Shown piece after piece: positions 47,260 to 57,553 of a DNA stretch of 64,000 bases; position 1 is the first letter of the stretch, and every line of letters begins with the position of its first letter. This DNA is from Toxorhynchites rutilus septentrionalis. Lineage: Eukaryota; Arthropoda; Insecta; Diptera; Culicidae. The stretch spans positions 230,095,882 to 230,159,881 of the forward strand of contig NC_073746.1 of assembly GCF_029784135.1 (NCBI RefSeq), in the 5' to 3' direction. Under the pieces are notes generated by a model. That model had not been told where the DNA came from. It was given only the letters and a program-made list of their open reading frames with translations, and searched no databases. A program made the position numbers and the translations under genes.

Positions 47260-48075
47260 GCACTGTTTTGAAAAGCCACAAAACAATTGAGGGTAGAGAT
47301 ACATGGGGTGGAATTAAATGATGCAAATTTACACAAAAATAACTACTCCTTGGTTCAATGCAGCAGTTCCTGTCGTTACATTTCACTACTTGCTGAAGGT
47401 ACTGGGATGTCCTTGCGAGATGAGCAAACCACTCGGCTTAATATCGTACTAATTTCGCTTCATCGATTTGGGAGTTTGCAGACTCAATATATTCTCCTTG
47501 ACGGGATATCCATCGGTCGTTAGTTTATTCCACATATCAGATAACGATTCCCCTGCATACTCAAAATGTTTCGTTTCCAGTTATGGGTCCCTTGTTTTGA
47601 GTTTTGAGAAAGTATCGAACCTGCTAACCCCCGGGATAGAGAAGCCATGCGATGTTCAACTCGGTTGAAAGCACTGCGTCCTGGAGCATTTGTAGCAACG
47701 AATGCTTCATCGATATACAATTGATTGAAATGATTAATCGAAAATACCTATGACCTTTCCAAAACGAGGGTTCTCGTCTGGTCATCCATTCACATTAATT
47801 ATGATTACTGGCTTGGTTATGCTTTGATAACGAATGACCTAGAATTCAGGCAGCTTTCACACCCTTTTAAAATCGAGCTAATGAGAAAATGCGTTCGAAG
47901 AACAGTGCCTTCCTGATCGAAGAGCAACGTACATTGGAACACTGTATTGAACTGCTTAAGCATGACCAAGATGCCCTCATTTTAAGTTTGCATCCTGCGA
48001 TAGCAGACGGAATAAGCTTAAGTTTAGCATGCCATAGCCATGACAAAATCATGATCCGGTAGATTAAGGCGATAT
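47260..48075 (-). pseudogene. transposon-like protein pseudogene, unnamed family
   Basis: Minus-strand pieces in three frames can be joined by eye. They include a DHDFVMA start near 48050, YIDEAFVATNAPGRSAFNRV with EHRMASLSRGLAG (47580-47715), a short WSEL/DGYPV-like part, and a cysteine block CNDRNCCIEPRSSYF then LIPPHVS (47310-47385). I recall this combination (APGRSAFNxVERRMAPLSxxLAG, CCxxxRSxYF) from uncharacterised, highly repeated proteins of arthropods and cnidarians. Function unknown; a transposase is plausible because such genes are multicopy. Many stops show it is dead. Confidence 0.6.
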
Positions 48076-48079
48076 TCGA

Positions 48080-49290
48080 GATGCACTAACACGCCCCGTC
48101 ACCCAGATATGAGTGACACTTTCCTCGCTCAAATTGAATAGAATTTTTAAACAGTCAAACCCATCAAACCATCAAAGTAGAATTTAAGATGTGTAGAAAA
48201 ATCATAAAATCAAAACCATTAAAATTATTTTATTTTCATTATTTTCTCAGTACCTGGCTTTAGTGATCAATATCACGCGTGATATCGATCATATAATTTC
48301 AAATTTAAGCTCGTTGTAAACTTGTTGTCACACTAAAAATTTTTTTTTCACTGTTTTTTGTTTGTTCCATTCAGTTGGGAGTTACAGAATGTTAACAATG
48401 GAAGTCAACAAATTCGGTACATTTTACACTTTTTCTTTTATAAACGAGAAAATGCAAGCCTGACCGCTGAAATTGTGAATAGTGTTTATGGTGCCGTTAC
48501 TGTAACAATAAAATAGTCCATTTTTTATTTCATTTTTTTTCTAATTTTCAAATTTAAAAAAAAATTGTTGGTGCAATACATTAAATTTTGATCTCAACTG
48601 CCAACAAATGGACCGTTTGAGACTAGCGATTTTTTTTAATCCCTTGTTGGGTGTGAACCACTGCGTACATTATTTTGAACTATTGTGGTATGCCCCATTT
48701 TTTATACTACGCTTCAAGCTTATCTACTACTTATTGATGAAGAAGTAGACTGAAAGCTATAACTAGATAGGTGCCAATCAGGAATAATCTGTTTGATGAA
48801 ATTTATAGTCTTGATCGGCGACACAGACCAATCTTCTGCTGTTAAGTCCATTTCGACACATACTTTATGATCTCGGCTCAGGAAACACATCTCATCCGGT
48901 CCCAGAACCGAAGCTGCCTGCTAAAGAATATAGGGGCGCATGAATTCATTTAGGAAAACAATGTCCTACCCATCGCATTAGTTCAGTCTTTACGACTTTC
49001 TGGAAGCTGTGAGTATGAGTTTAATCAGTTCGTTGTTCAAACTACTTCTCCATACTACGTTTTCCTACACACAGATGGTTCATGCAGTTTTGCAAACCAG
49101 CCCGTTCGATTATTTCTAAATTCCAATAATACGCGAAGCGATGCAAAATTTATGTGTTGTATGCCACATTATTTGGGAAGGTTGAACAAGACTCCCTTTT
49201 CAGGTAAACTTCGAGCGCCACACGATTATATCTCCACGTGAGTTGACCAATAACGTCTTGAAATGAAGTTATCATCAGTGAAGTGAACGA
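48080..49290. other. no gene seen
   Basis: About 1.2 kb of intron with poly-T runs and no recognised family. A GC-balanced part (48780-49090) looks like decayed coding DNA but no motif can be read. Confidence 0.4.
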
Positions 49291-49480
49291 AGTGTTAAGA
49301 GGATATTCTAGTCTAGAAATTTGAAAAAAAAATTTAAAAAAATCTTTTTTCTGAACGAGTTATAGTCATTTCAGTGATGCGGTATTTTATTTATGTACGG
49401 TCTTGACAGAAAACTTCAAACGTGACTGACGAAAAGAACCTACAGACGATTTATGAACGTGTCATATGAAAAGGTTTTAA
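49291..49480 (+). repeat. dispersed repeat shared with 61077
   Basis: GGATATTCTAGTCTAGAAAT followed by A/T-rich sequence and an AGTTATAGTCATTTCAGTGA-type line recurs at 61077-61210. Boundaries are vague. Confidence 0.6.
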
Positions 49481-49829
49481 ACTTAAATCAATAATTTCAG
49501 TTTGTTTCAGTAGAACGTTTGATCAATTTGCCTCCACATGACGGTACCTATAAAATTCATGAAATTTGGTAAATCGTAATTTTTTTCCAATGCCAAATGA
49601 CTTAAAAATGCATAAAACGTCGAAAGATGGTGTCGTCTCGAAATTTTTGGCCGAAAATCGACCTTCTAGGGCTTAACTTAAGTGACAATGAAGGTATGGA
49701 GAAAAAATTATAATCGAATATAGAACCCGCACATTTAGTTTATTGGCCCAAAAAATAACCTATGCAAAATTTCAGCTCACGTTAGAACGATCTCCGATCG
49801 ATGATAATCTGGAATTCCATGGATTTTCT

Positions 49830-50560
49830 GCTTCATGGACAGATCAAAATGTACAGAGGAATTGATATCGTGAACTCATGGATCCAGAGTGGAAATTTAG
49901 CTCGATTAGCTCCTCAAAATTTCCGATCACCAATGGGTTCATAACGTTACACCGGATGAGGAACCGAAGACATAATAAATTAAAGTGATTTTTTAGTGGG
50001 AGAAGGCCTGCCAAAATCTCGAGACTCTTGCTGTGCGCTGAGGGCATACATCACATCGCAATACGGAGACAATGGTCTGAATTCGCTCGAGTTTGATGAG
50101 GTGTATTTTGGCAGCTGATTGAAAACAGAAACTGGCATACTTCAATACTGAGAGAATAGTTGTTCGATACAACATTATAAGATCTCTGTGCTGGGTCCCC
50201 ATCAAGTGCCGGAAATTGTACGGAGAAAGTTTATTCTTTGTTGGCATTTTTTACTCAGATACCTCCTGGGCCCCTCAAGTACATTTGGAGTCGAACCAGA
50301 CCCCAAGATGACATAGTGATCGGTTTACCCAAAAGTTGAAGCTTTGGTTTTGGTGGTTTATGCTTCCTAGAAAAGACAACCATCTCTGTTTTCTCCATGG
50401 AGAACCCCTAGACCAATGGCCCACGTTGAAAAACTATTGAATGTATCTTGTAAGGGTCTTTGCAGGTCGGATTCTTTTGACCCCACGACAGACACCACTC
50501 CATCATCTGCAAGTTGTCTCACTCTGCATTTTTGTGTAACACAATTGTCAATGTCGATAA
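49830..50560 (-). pseudogene. I/Loa-type reverse transcriptase remnant
   Basis: Minus-strand reading, with frame changes, gives LADDGVVSVVG (the [FY]ADD catalytic box, 50486-50520), LQRPLQDTFNSFSTWAIGLG, RYLSKKCQQRINFLRTISGT, then LIMLYRTTILSVLKYASFCF, QSAAKIHLIKLERIQ and finally SLEILAGLLPLKNHF with VMNPLVIGNFEELIELN. This is the C-terminal half of a non-LTR reverse transcriptase of the I/Loa type by wording. It is interrupted by stops and frameshifts. Its N-terminal endonuclease is probably the remnant at 50950-51310. Confidence 0.8.
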
Positions 50561-50949
50561 GGGAGGTTTTTCAACAAGTTGAACTTAATTCTATCCGATC
50601 CTGGAGAATAATTGTTACAAGGAAAGAGAGCAAGAGAGAATTCTACCACCGAAATCTCGAAATCAAGATCGCACCTATCTTGTGGTATATCTCGAACAAT
50701 TTTTTGTACGGGAACGGAATCGGGACAAACCATTGCTTTCATTTGATGAAGAGAGATTTCTCATGTTTCTAGGCACTTTTCATAATGTTTCATTGACGTT
50801 TCACGTGACAAACGTGACTGTAAATATTTGTAACAATTATAGATTTTACCAACCAAGATTTTAATTAATTTTAATTAGAATAAGAAATTTTCACTTGTGC
50901 AGTGAAATCGATTGTCTTCCAACACGAGATGTCTTTTTTGTAATAATTT

Positions 50950-51310
50950 GCCTCGTCACTCGATGACATTTCGCAGATGAGAGCGATTTCCCTAACTATC
51001 TGAATGTTGCGGAGATTCCCACAGTTGTTCTACAGTGGTCGTCACCGAGGGGTACTCGACGTCAATGAATGGTTGTCGTCGTACTGTTCCCCCCAAGCGG
51101 TTCAGTGAGAGTTGAAGTCTCCCAAGATCAACCATGGCTCAGGAAGGAGTGAGCACATGTCAGCAAGCTACTTCCGGATAACTGTATCTTTCAAAGGCCA
51201 ATACAAACTGACAATACAGATATCTTTGCCTCTATTTTCGACTTTTTGAACAACATGAAAAAGGACCTTGATCAGTTCAACGACGAGAAAGCAAATCGGT
51301 TCTGAGAGGA
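50950..51310 (-). pseudogene. non-LTR endonuclease remnant
   Basis: Minus strand reads WLILGDFNSH followed by TAWGEQYDDNHS, the GDFN(A/S)H active-site block of apurinic-type endonucleases in non-LTR elements. It is upstream, in element sense, of the reverse transcriptase remnant, so both probably come from one insertion of about 1.5 kb that has since lost the middle. It ends about 100 bp before the kinase splice acceptor. Confidence 0.65.
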
Positions 51311-51414
51311 TTTAATTGTTTTAAAAATCGGCACGAATTTTTCGGAGAACCTCAAATTATTGTCGGCTTTGATCAGCATAATAAAACAACATACATACCT
51401 TCTTTCCATTGCAG

Positions 51415-51566
51415 TTAATTACACCGACTCGTTCGCTAGTGATGAGTGCCGAAAACCGCCGCGAGATGGAAGAGTGGCTGCACGCCCTGAAAGTCGCCTC
51501 GTCGCGTGAATTTTTCGAACCGGGACCACCTGATCAGAACGATTTCCTGTCGGGACATCACCATTG
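51415..51566 (+). CDS. Dgketa: diacylglycerol kinase, end of PH domain
   Basis: The 152-bp exon reads [20 protein letters not shown] then [13 protein letters not shown], the last strand and C-terminal helix of the PH domain (the W of EEWL is the invariant Trp), followed by a linker ending GHHHW. The acceptor is CATTGCAG and the donor GTGAGTGG. It enters in phase 0 and leaves with two bases (TG), which the next exon completes to Trp. PH domains of this type bind phosphoinositides and direct membrane association. Confidence 0.97.
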
Positions 51567-51674
51567 GTGAGTGGTATTTTATAAAACTCGCGAACAATAC
51601 AACTTACGGCCTTCAACTATAACATAGAATTATGAAAACTACAAAGACGGCAATGCATGTTTTTTCCATTGCAG

Positions 51675-51870
51675 GTTGTCTACCTCTCACGCTCGACCAA
51701 CGTATTGTAACGTTTGCCGAGATGCCCTCTACGGTGTCACTTCGCATGGACTCTCGTGTGATTTGTGCAAGTTCAAGGCTCACAAACGGTGCGCAGCAAA
51801 ATCAATTTCCAATTGTAAATGGACCACACTTGCTTCCGTTGGGAAGGATATTATCGAAGATGTCGATGGG
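51675..51870 (+). CDS. Dgketa: diacylglycerol kinase, first C1 domain
   Basis: After a 108-bp intron the exon gives [20 protein letters not shown] then [20 protein letters not shown] and AAKSISNC, a full C1 zinc finger with the H-x12-C-x2-C-x(n)-C-x2-C-x4-H-x2-C-x7-C pattern. It ends [20 protein letters not shown]1 fingers of diacylglycerol kinases bind zinc and help locate the enzyme at diacylglycerol-rich membranes. The donor GTAATA is weak but keeps phase 0, and using it removes a 62-bp stretch that would otherwise break the match to the family. Confidence 0.96.
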
Positions 51871-51932
51871 GTAATACCGCCGAATGCGTCTCAGAAGCGA
51901 TTTATAGCTTCCTTGTGTGGTTTTCCTTTCAG

Positions 51933-52430
51933 AATATCGTCATGCCTCATCAGTGGATGGAGGGAAATCTGCAGGTGTCAGCAAAATGCATGGTTTGTGA
52001 CAAGACATGCGGCTCGGTATTGCGTCTCCAAGATTGGCGCTGTCTATGGTGCCGATCCACAGTACACACGGCTTGCAGGCCCCAAGCCCAGGTTGCCTGC
52101 CCGATGGGACCGTTGCGGGTCTCTATCGTGCCGCCAACGTCACTCCATTCGATAGGAATTGATGATGCGTGGGATGTTTGTAAACCAAATTGTAGTTTCT
52201 CGCCCCTGTTGGTGTTAGTAAATAGTAAATCCGGCGAAAACAAGGGCAACAATTTTCTCAAGCGTTTCAAGCAGCTGCTGAATCCAGCACAAGTTTTCGA
52301 TATCATGAACAATGGCCCCGGAATAGGGCTTCGTCTGTTTCGCCACTTCGATCCTTTCCGAATACTGATTTGTTCTGGTGATGGATCCGTCGGTTGGGTT
52401 CTCAGAGAAATTGATCATCTAAATATGCAT
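51933..52430 (+). CDS. Dgketa: diacylglycerol kinase, second C1 and start of catalytic domain
   Basis: The exon has 166 codons, phase 0 at both ends, after a 62-bp intron. It starts [20 protein letters not shown] and carries the second C1 finger ([31 protein letters not shown]), the linker [17 protein letters not shown], and then the catalytic domain [32 protein letters not shown] and [23 protein letters not shown]. The last block is the ATP-binding glycine motif. Here the usual GGDG is written SGDG. The domain continues in the exon at 60834. Donor GTAAGT. Confidence 0.97.
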
Positions 52431-53670
52431 GTAAGTAGATTACCATTGGAACAAACAACATCCTATAACAGCCATTCCATGCCAAACTGATATTGTGGCT
52501 CTCAGATTTCCATGAAAAGTGGTAGTTTTGTTCTTATCGCAAAGTATCAGACCCGTATTTTTTTGTTTATTCGTTAGGGTGGCCATTTCCATTTTAGGGT
52601 GGTCCGAAAAATCAATTTATTCCACTTTTTCCCAAAAATGACTTTTTCAAAACTTTTGAACTACTGAACCGATTTGGATAATCGACAAATCAAATTGAAG
52701 CCAATGAACTAGTTTTTCTTTGAAAAACACTGAACTTGCAAAAACAATGGATTTAATTTTCGTAATTACTGATTGTAGTTGTATTTTATTGTTTTCATGG
52801 CTTTGGACTAGAGGGCGTTATATTTTTTAATATTTCTTTTTTTTTAAAGCTGAAGACTTTTTACATAATATTTCTCGATATTAGAAATGCTATGTTTTTC
52901 GTTTTTGAGATATGATTTCTCAAAGTTAACCGGCAGTTCAAAAAATCATTTTTCCCTTTTTATCCAAAAAATGACTTTTTTGAAAAATTCATAACATTCA
53001 AACTACTGAACCGATTAAGATGATCGACACATGAAATTGAAGCCAATAACCTTTGTTGAAAAAATATCATACTTGCGGGGAGATTGGATTCTAGTCGCAC
53101 AGATCTAGTCTAGTCACATGAGAATTTTGAACGAAGACTTAAAACATGCGAAATTTGGAAAATAATAACTCAAACACAAAACAAAAAATAGCGCAACTGA
53201 TATCGAGTTATGTTATGTAAAAAAAACTCATCTTTCCAGAAAAAAGATAGAAAAATATAGCGCCTTCTATCTTTAACCTAGAAAACTATGGAAAACTAAC
53301 TCAATCAATAATTACAATAACGAAAACCCATTTCCCCTTTTTTTTCGCAAAAGTATATTTTTTTAAAGAAAACTGTAAGCTTCAATGTGATATGTCGATT
53401 GGTCCAGTAGTTCAAAAGTTATGATTTTGACGTAGAACTACGTCTTTCGTTTCTATACCGGGGTGTAAAACCAAAGTTTCGAAAACGAAAGCGTTACGCC
53501 GGAGACCGAGATTTTGAGCGTTAATAGCTCTTAAACAACTAAACGAAATGGTATGATAAACACTTCATTCGAAAGATAAAATGTCTACGCGTCATATACT
53601 TGTTACTTTTTCTTCCAAAAACATGTTTCAATAGTCTTAAAATTGCTTTCAAAACAGGCTATTGAAATCA

Positions 53671-53714
53671 CCAATCGGTATATAAGCGAGCGCCGCTCGT
53701 AAACCCACTCAGTT
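53671..53714 (+). promoter_or_regulatory. histone-type core promoter relic
   Basis: CCAAT at 53671, TATATAAG at 53679 and a possible start ACTCAGTT about 28 bp further, at 53707. Spacing and wording suit a strong TATA promoter of the histone-gene kind. No intact frame follows it. Confidence 0.55.
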
Positions 53715-54817
53715 ATGATTGAACAGCGATTGGAGCATGTTGTCGCTGTTGTTGTGAAGCTAATTTCGTTTATCATGAAAGCGCTGATGAACGGTGTCAC
53801 CAAGAGCCTGTTTGTGCACCTGAGGCCAGAAGGGAATCCATCAGGAGGAGAGTGATGCCACGGTTCCGCTTGAAACATCGGAGCAGCCGCCACATACACA
53901 CATACACGCGCGGAATTCTCGTTGCCATCATCGTTGCTGAAAAATAATCTGCCAGTTCCCCTGGGAATTGAAAAATACATTCATGTGAAAGAGTTTATTT
54001 TAATGTTTTCTATCAATATAACACTGCAACCAAATACATTTGGTTTTGTGATCTTTCAATCAATCGCAATTAATAGGAAAGCTTCTGAATATTTTTTTCC
54101 CCATCAGTGGAAAATTTTCGTATCCAATATTGGAAGCATAACATGAAAAACGTGAAACATCATCGCGAAAATCAAGTCATTTTCGAGCGATTATTTGCTT
54201 TCTACTCATATAATGTTGCGACCAAATACATTTCGTTTTGGATTTTTTCAATCAAGTGCGATCAACGTAAGACCACGTCTTTCGGCAATTTATTAGAGGT
54301 GCAATTAATATTTAGGAATTCCCGCTCTACGCGCACTGGCAAACAATGTTTACTCAACAATTTCTCAAACGAGAAATGGGTGTTGTGAGAAAGGATTAGC
54401 GAACGCGAAAACGACAAACGGGAGAAAGATATGTTTGGAGGTTGAAGGAAGTTGGCAGACAACTTCTTCATTCTATCATTCAAATAATGTGATTCATACC
54501 ACTTCGTTTTGCCAGAAAGAGTTTCTTAATGCTCAAAGGAGGAATCGAGTCCTCTGAGGAAATTACCCAGCGCAAATTAGAGTCGACTATCGATTGCGGC
54601 ATTCGTACACAAATAATTTTATAATGCAGTTTCACCAAAGTGATTTCTTCAGATATATTCACTACATCATGTCATGTATTTCATATTCTTCATTATGAAA
54701 TCCATATCCATGGCACCTATCGGTATCGAATTATTATCGAAACCACGATTTTCGCTAAATGCTCCTTTCAGTTCGGCCTGTAAAAAACATTTCTGAACTC
54801 TAATCCATCAAATTTGG

Positions 54818-54833
54818 AGCCCTGAGAAGAGCC
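54818..54833 (-). other. histone 3' stem-loop after H3 pseudogene
   Basis: Minus strand reads AACGGCTCTTCTCAGGGCT, the stem-loop of histone mRNAs, sitting about 25 bp past the end of the H3 pseudogene, as in real histone genes. Confidence 0.75.
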
Positions 54834-54856
54834 GTTGATTATATGCTAAGCTAATA

Positions 54857-55622
54857 TAGCACGCTCTCCTCGGATACGATGGGCCAGCTGGATGTCCTTG
54901 AGCATGATGTGACGCATTTTACAGGGATAGCACATAAATTGGTATCTTCGAATAAGCCTCCTGCAGCGTCATAACCGCGGAACTTTGGAAGCGCAAGTCG
55001 GTTTTGAAGTCCTGAGCAATTCCAAGATCCAAATGCTGCAAAGGTAGCTTGCGGATCAGCAATTCGGTCGACTTTTGATAGCGACGAATTTCACGCAATG
55101 TTCCCGATCGATAGCGATGTGGCTTCTTCACCTATCCTGCTGCTGGTGCGCTTATCCGAGCTGCTTTCGTGTAGAGACGTCGGATAATCGTTCGATTAAT
55201 TCAAATAATCGAATATCTTAAATTATAATCGAGTAATTTTGTATCGAATAATTTAAAAGCAAGATATGAATACATCGAATAATTGTCATTGTAATCGCGA
55301 TTAATCAAAGAAGGAATCTTTCTTGAGGTTAAGTCATTTTTAGATTAAGAATCAGGCTACATAATTTTTTTATCCATCATTTTTTTATCCAACCATCTAA
55401 CATCGACAACCCGATAGACCACGAGACCAGAATGACAACATGATACGTGATTATTACAAGAAATAAATATTCGCTCGATTAATCGAATATTGAAAGACAA
55501 TTATTCGAATTAATCGAATATTGAAAAATGTCCCAACGATTAATCGATAATCGAATAAATGCAAATTTTAGACATCACTACTTTCGTGTGCCTTACCACC
55601 GAAAGACTAACGAGCTGTCTGC
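54857..55622 (-). pseudogene. histone H3 pseudogene, copy 1 (minus)
   Basis: From the right: QTAR, a stop, then SFGGKA near the N-terminal tail. A hAT-type insertion follows (55172-55580). Then come the frames [53 protein letters not shown] and EA, and after a deletion the C-terminal part, ending with RIRGERA. Histone H3 packages DNA as part of the nucleosome; this copy cannot. The deletion after LQEA removes the SEAYLVGL part and shifts the frame, and the plus-strand copy has exactly the same deletion. Real H3 has 136 codons and no intron. Confidence 0.92.
55172..55580. mobile_element. hAT-type MITE, 409 bp, inside the H3 pseudogene
   Basis: Inverted ends TAGAGACGTC and TAGTGATGTC (read inward) with the 8-bp duplication CTTTCGTG at 55164-55171 and 55581-55588. 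The interior is rich in TAATCGAATA-type words. The other H3 copy is uninterrupted at this place and is a direct empty site. Confidence 0.88.
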
Positions 55623-55896
55623 GAAAGACTAACGAGCTCGAGTCCTCACGGTGCGAGAGTAGAGTAAGAAATGAACGAAAGGTAAGGTAAGGTATTGTAT
55701 TATAGAGACTGTAAACTTTTGCAGTTCATTCGTCTCTAGCCTTGAGAAAGGCCCTTTGAAAACTCTACTCTATTTACTCCAGCGCTACCACCTCCACCCT
55801 CTTGCCTTGAGAAAGGCACTCGATCCCTCGCCGTCCGGCTCGTCCAGCAACGATGTTGTCCACTCGGTGTCCACACAAAGAATGGCTGAAAAAGAG

Positions 55897-56060
55897 ATGA
55901 ACGAAAGCAAAGGAAGCGTCATTTTTTAAAACATAAAAGTATCGAATGTAAACCCCGCCCTCTTTATTATATACTGTATACTTACGAATATAATAAGGGT
56001 GGGGTTTAGATTCTATACTTTTATGGTTTATAAAATGACGCTTCCCTTGCCTTCGTTCAT
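55897..56060. mobile_element. 164-bp palindromic MITE-like element
   Basis: Left half ATGAACGAAAGCAAAGGAAG... and right half end in inverted copies (GGAAGCGTCATTTT, CATAAAAGTAT, TAAACCCCGCCCT paired with their complements), with a centre ATATACTGTATACT. It lies at the axis between the two inverted H3 arms. Confidence 0.75.
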
Positions 56061-56494
56061 ACACGGAATAATACAAAATCTGTATGATTATGCTACCTGA
56101 CTTTCTAGTCGTTACCTTTCAAGGTAACGGCTTTGGGATTAGGGTAGATATATTTATTTCCAGTTAGATAAGTAGTTTAAGTTGGGACAATGTAAATAAT
56201 TTGGGGAGGGTATCTTATAAGTTAGATTTAGGTATAAAAAAAAGGTAACAAAAAACTAAGAAAAGTTTAGGCATGATCTTACAATAGGAATATGAAACAA
56301 ACGGATAATGTGTATGATGAATATCTTTACAGAACTTGACATTGCAATTTAAAGATGTAGAACCCTAGGTTGATCACTTGAAATGTAGTATTATATTATA
56401 ATGTAAACCAAATTAAGAAATAAAAAGAATTTAAGTGAAAAAAAGTGCCTTCGTTCATTTCTTACTCTACTCTCGCACCGTGAGGATTCGTTTC

Positions 56495-56862
56495 ATCGGG
56501 ACTAAGCAGACAGCTCGTTAGTCTTTCGGTGGTAAGGCACCCCGAAAGCAGCTCGGATAAGCGCACTACCCGCCGGAAGCGCGAAGAAGCCACATCGCTA
56601 TCGATCGGGAACTTCGCATGAAATTCGTCGCTATCAGAAGTCGACCCAATTTGCTGATCCGCAAGCTACCTTTGCAGCATTTGGTTCGTGAAAATGCTCA
56701 TGACTTCAAAACCGACTTGCGCTTCCAAAGTTCCGCGGTTATGACGCTGCAGGAGGCTTATTCGAAGATACAAATTTGTGTGCTATCCACGCAAAACGCG
56801 TCACATCATGCCCAAGGACATTCAGCTGGCCCGTCGAATCCAAGGAGAGGGTGCTATATTAG
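56495..56862 (+). pseudogene. histone H3 pseudogene, copy 2 (plus)
   Basis: In one frame: TKQTAR, a stop at the usual Lys9 codon, SFGGKAPRKQL, a second stop, then a degraded KKPHRY region, [40 protein letters not shown] and A. The frame shifts at the same deletion as in copy 1, giving [15 protein letters not shown] in another frame, then [14 protein letters not shown] residues and a TAG at 56860. Shared deletion and flanks show both copies come from one already broken gene. The initiator ATG is lost (ATC region near 56495). Confidence 0.93.
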
Positions 56863-56879
56863 CTTAGCATATAATCAAC

Positions 56880-56895
56880 GGCCCTTTTCAGGGTT
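56880..56895 (+). other. histone 3' stem-loop after H3 pseudogene
   Basis: AACGGCCCTTTTCAGGGTTC, an almost canonical histone 3' stem-loop, 18 bp after the stop codon at 56860. Confidence 0.85.
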
Positions 56896-57402
56896 CCAAA
56901 TTTGATGAATTAGAGTTCAGAAAAGTTTTTTGCAGGCCAAACTGATACGAGAATTTTCGTTTGGATGCCATACAGCATCGAGAAAATTCCGGACAGATCT
57001 AATCGTTGCTGAAGAATAATCTGCCAGTTCCCTGGGAATTGAAAAATACATTCATGCGAAAGAGTTTATTTTAATGTTTTCTAACCATATAACACAGCGA
57101 CCAAATACATTTGATTTCGTACTTTTTCAATCAAGTGTAATTAGCTGGAAAGCTTCTGAAGATAATTCTTTCCCATCCAATATTATATGCGCGCGCAACG
57201 GAAAATGTTTCGTTTCGCGAAAATTATATAATTTTCTATCGATTATTGCTCAGTCGCCGAAATTTTCATACTCAGAGAGTTCATTCTCCTCTAGTTTGCC
57301 ATCCAAATTGCCATCGTAAACCACACCTTCTCTCGATTCAATCACGCACGAAAAGCATACCTAAATGATATTCTGGTGGTGAAACCCATTAATTTTTCGT
57401 GA

Positions 57403-57553
57403 GGCGTCGTGCACAAATTACGTAACGCTATAAGAGGGGAGGGGGTAGATGTTGCGTTACTTTCTGTTTATTAGAGATAGGAAATTGCGTTACGAAAGGG
57501 GAGGGGGGTTCAAAATCCGGATTTTTGGCGTTACGTAATTTGTGCACGACGCC
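57403..57553. mobile_element. 151-bp MITE with 27-bp inverted ends, TGA duplication
   Basis: Ends GGCGTCGTGCACAAATTACG continue with TAACGC, and are repeated exactly in inverted form at the right. TGA flanks both sides (57400-57402, 57554-57556). A 3-bp T-N-A duplication suits PIF/Harbinger-type MITEs, which are common in Aedes. The arms are nearly identical, so the copy is young. Confidence 0.9.

Noticed and set aside
47287..47523. 78-codon plus-strand frame as a gene
   Set aside because: The same region reads as the unnamed transposon-like pseudogene on the minus strand, with clearer family blocks.
55706..55886. GC-rich block with CTTGAGAAAGGC words as a histone or RNA gene
   Set aside because: It recurs in part near 57560-57610 within the same element but could not be matched to any histone or RNA; treated as element interior.
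56495..56862. Working histone H3 gene
   Set aside because: Stops near Lys9 and in the tail, loss of the start codon and a frame-shifting deletion rule it out.
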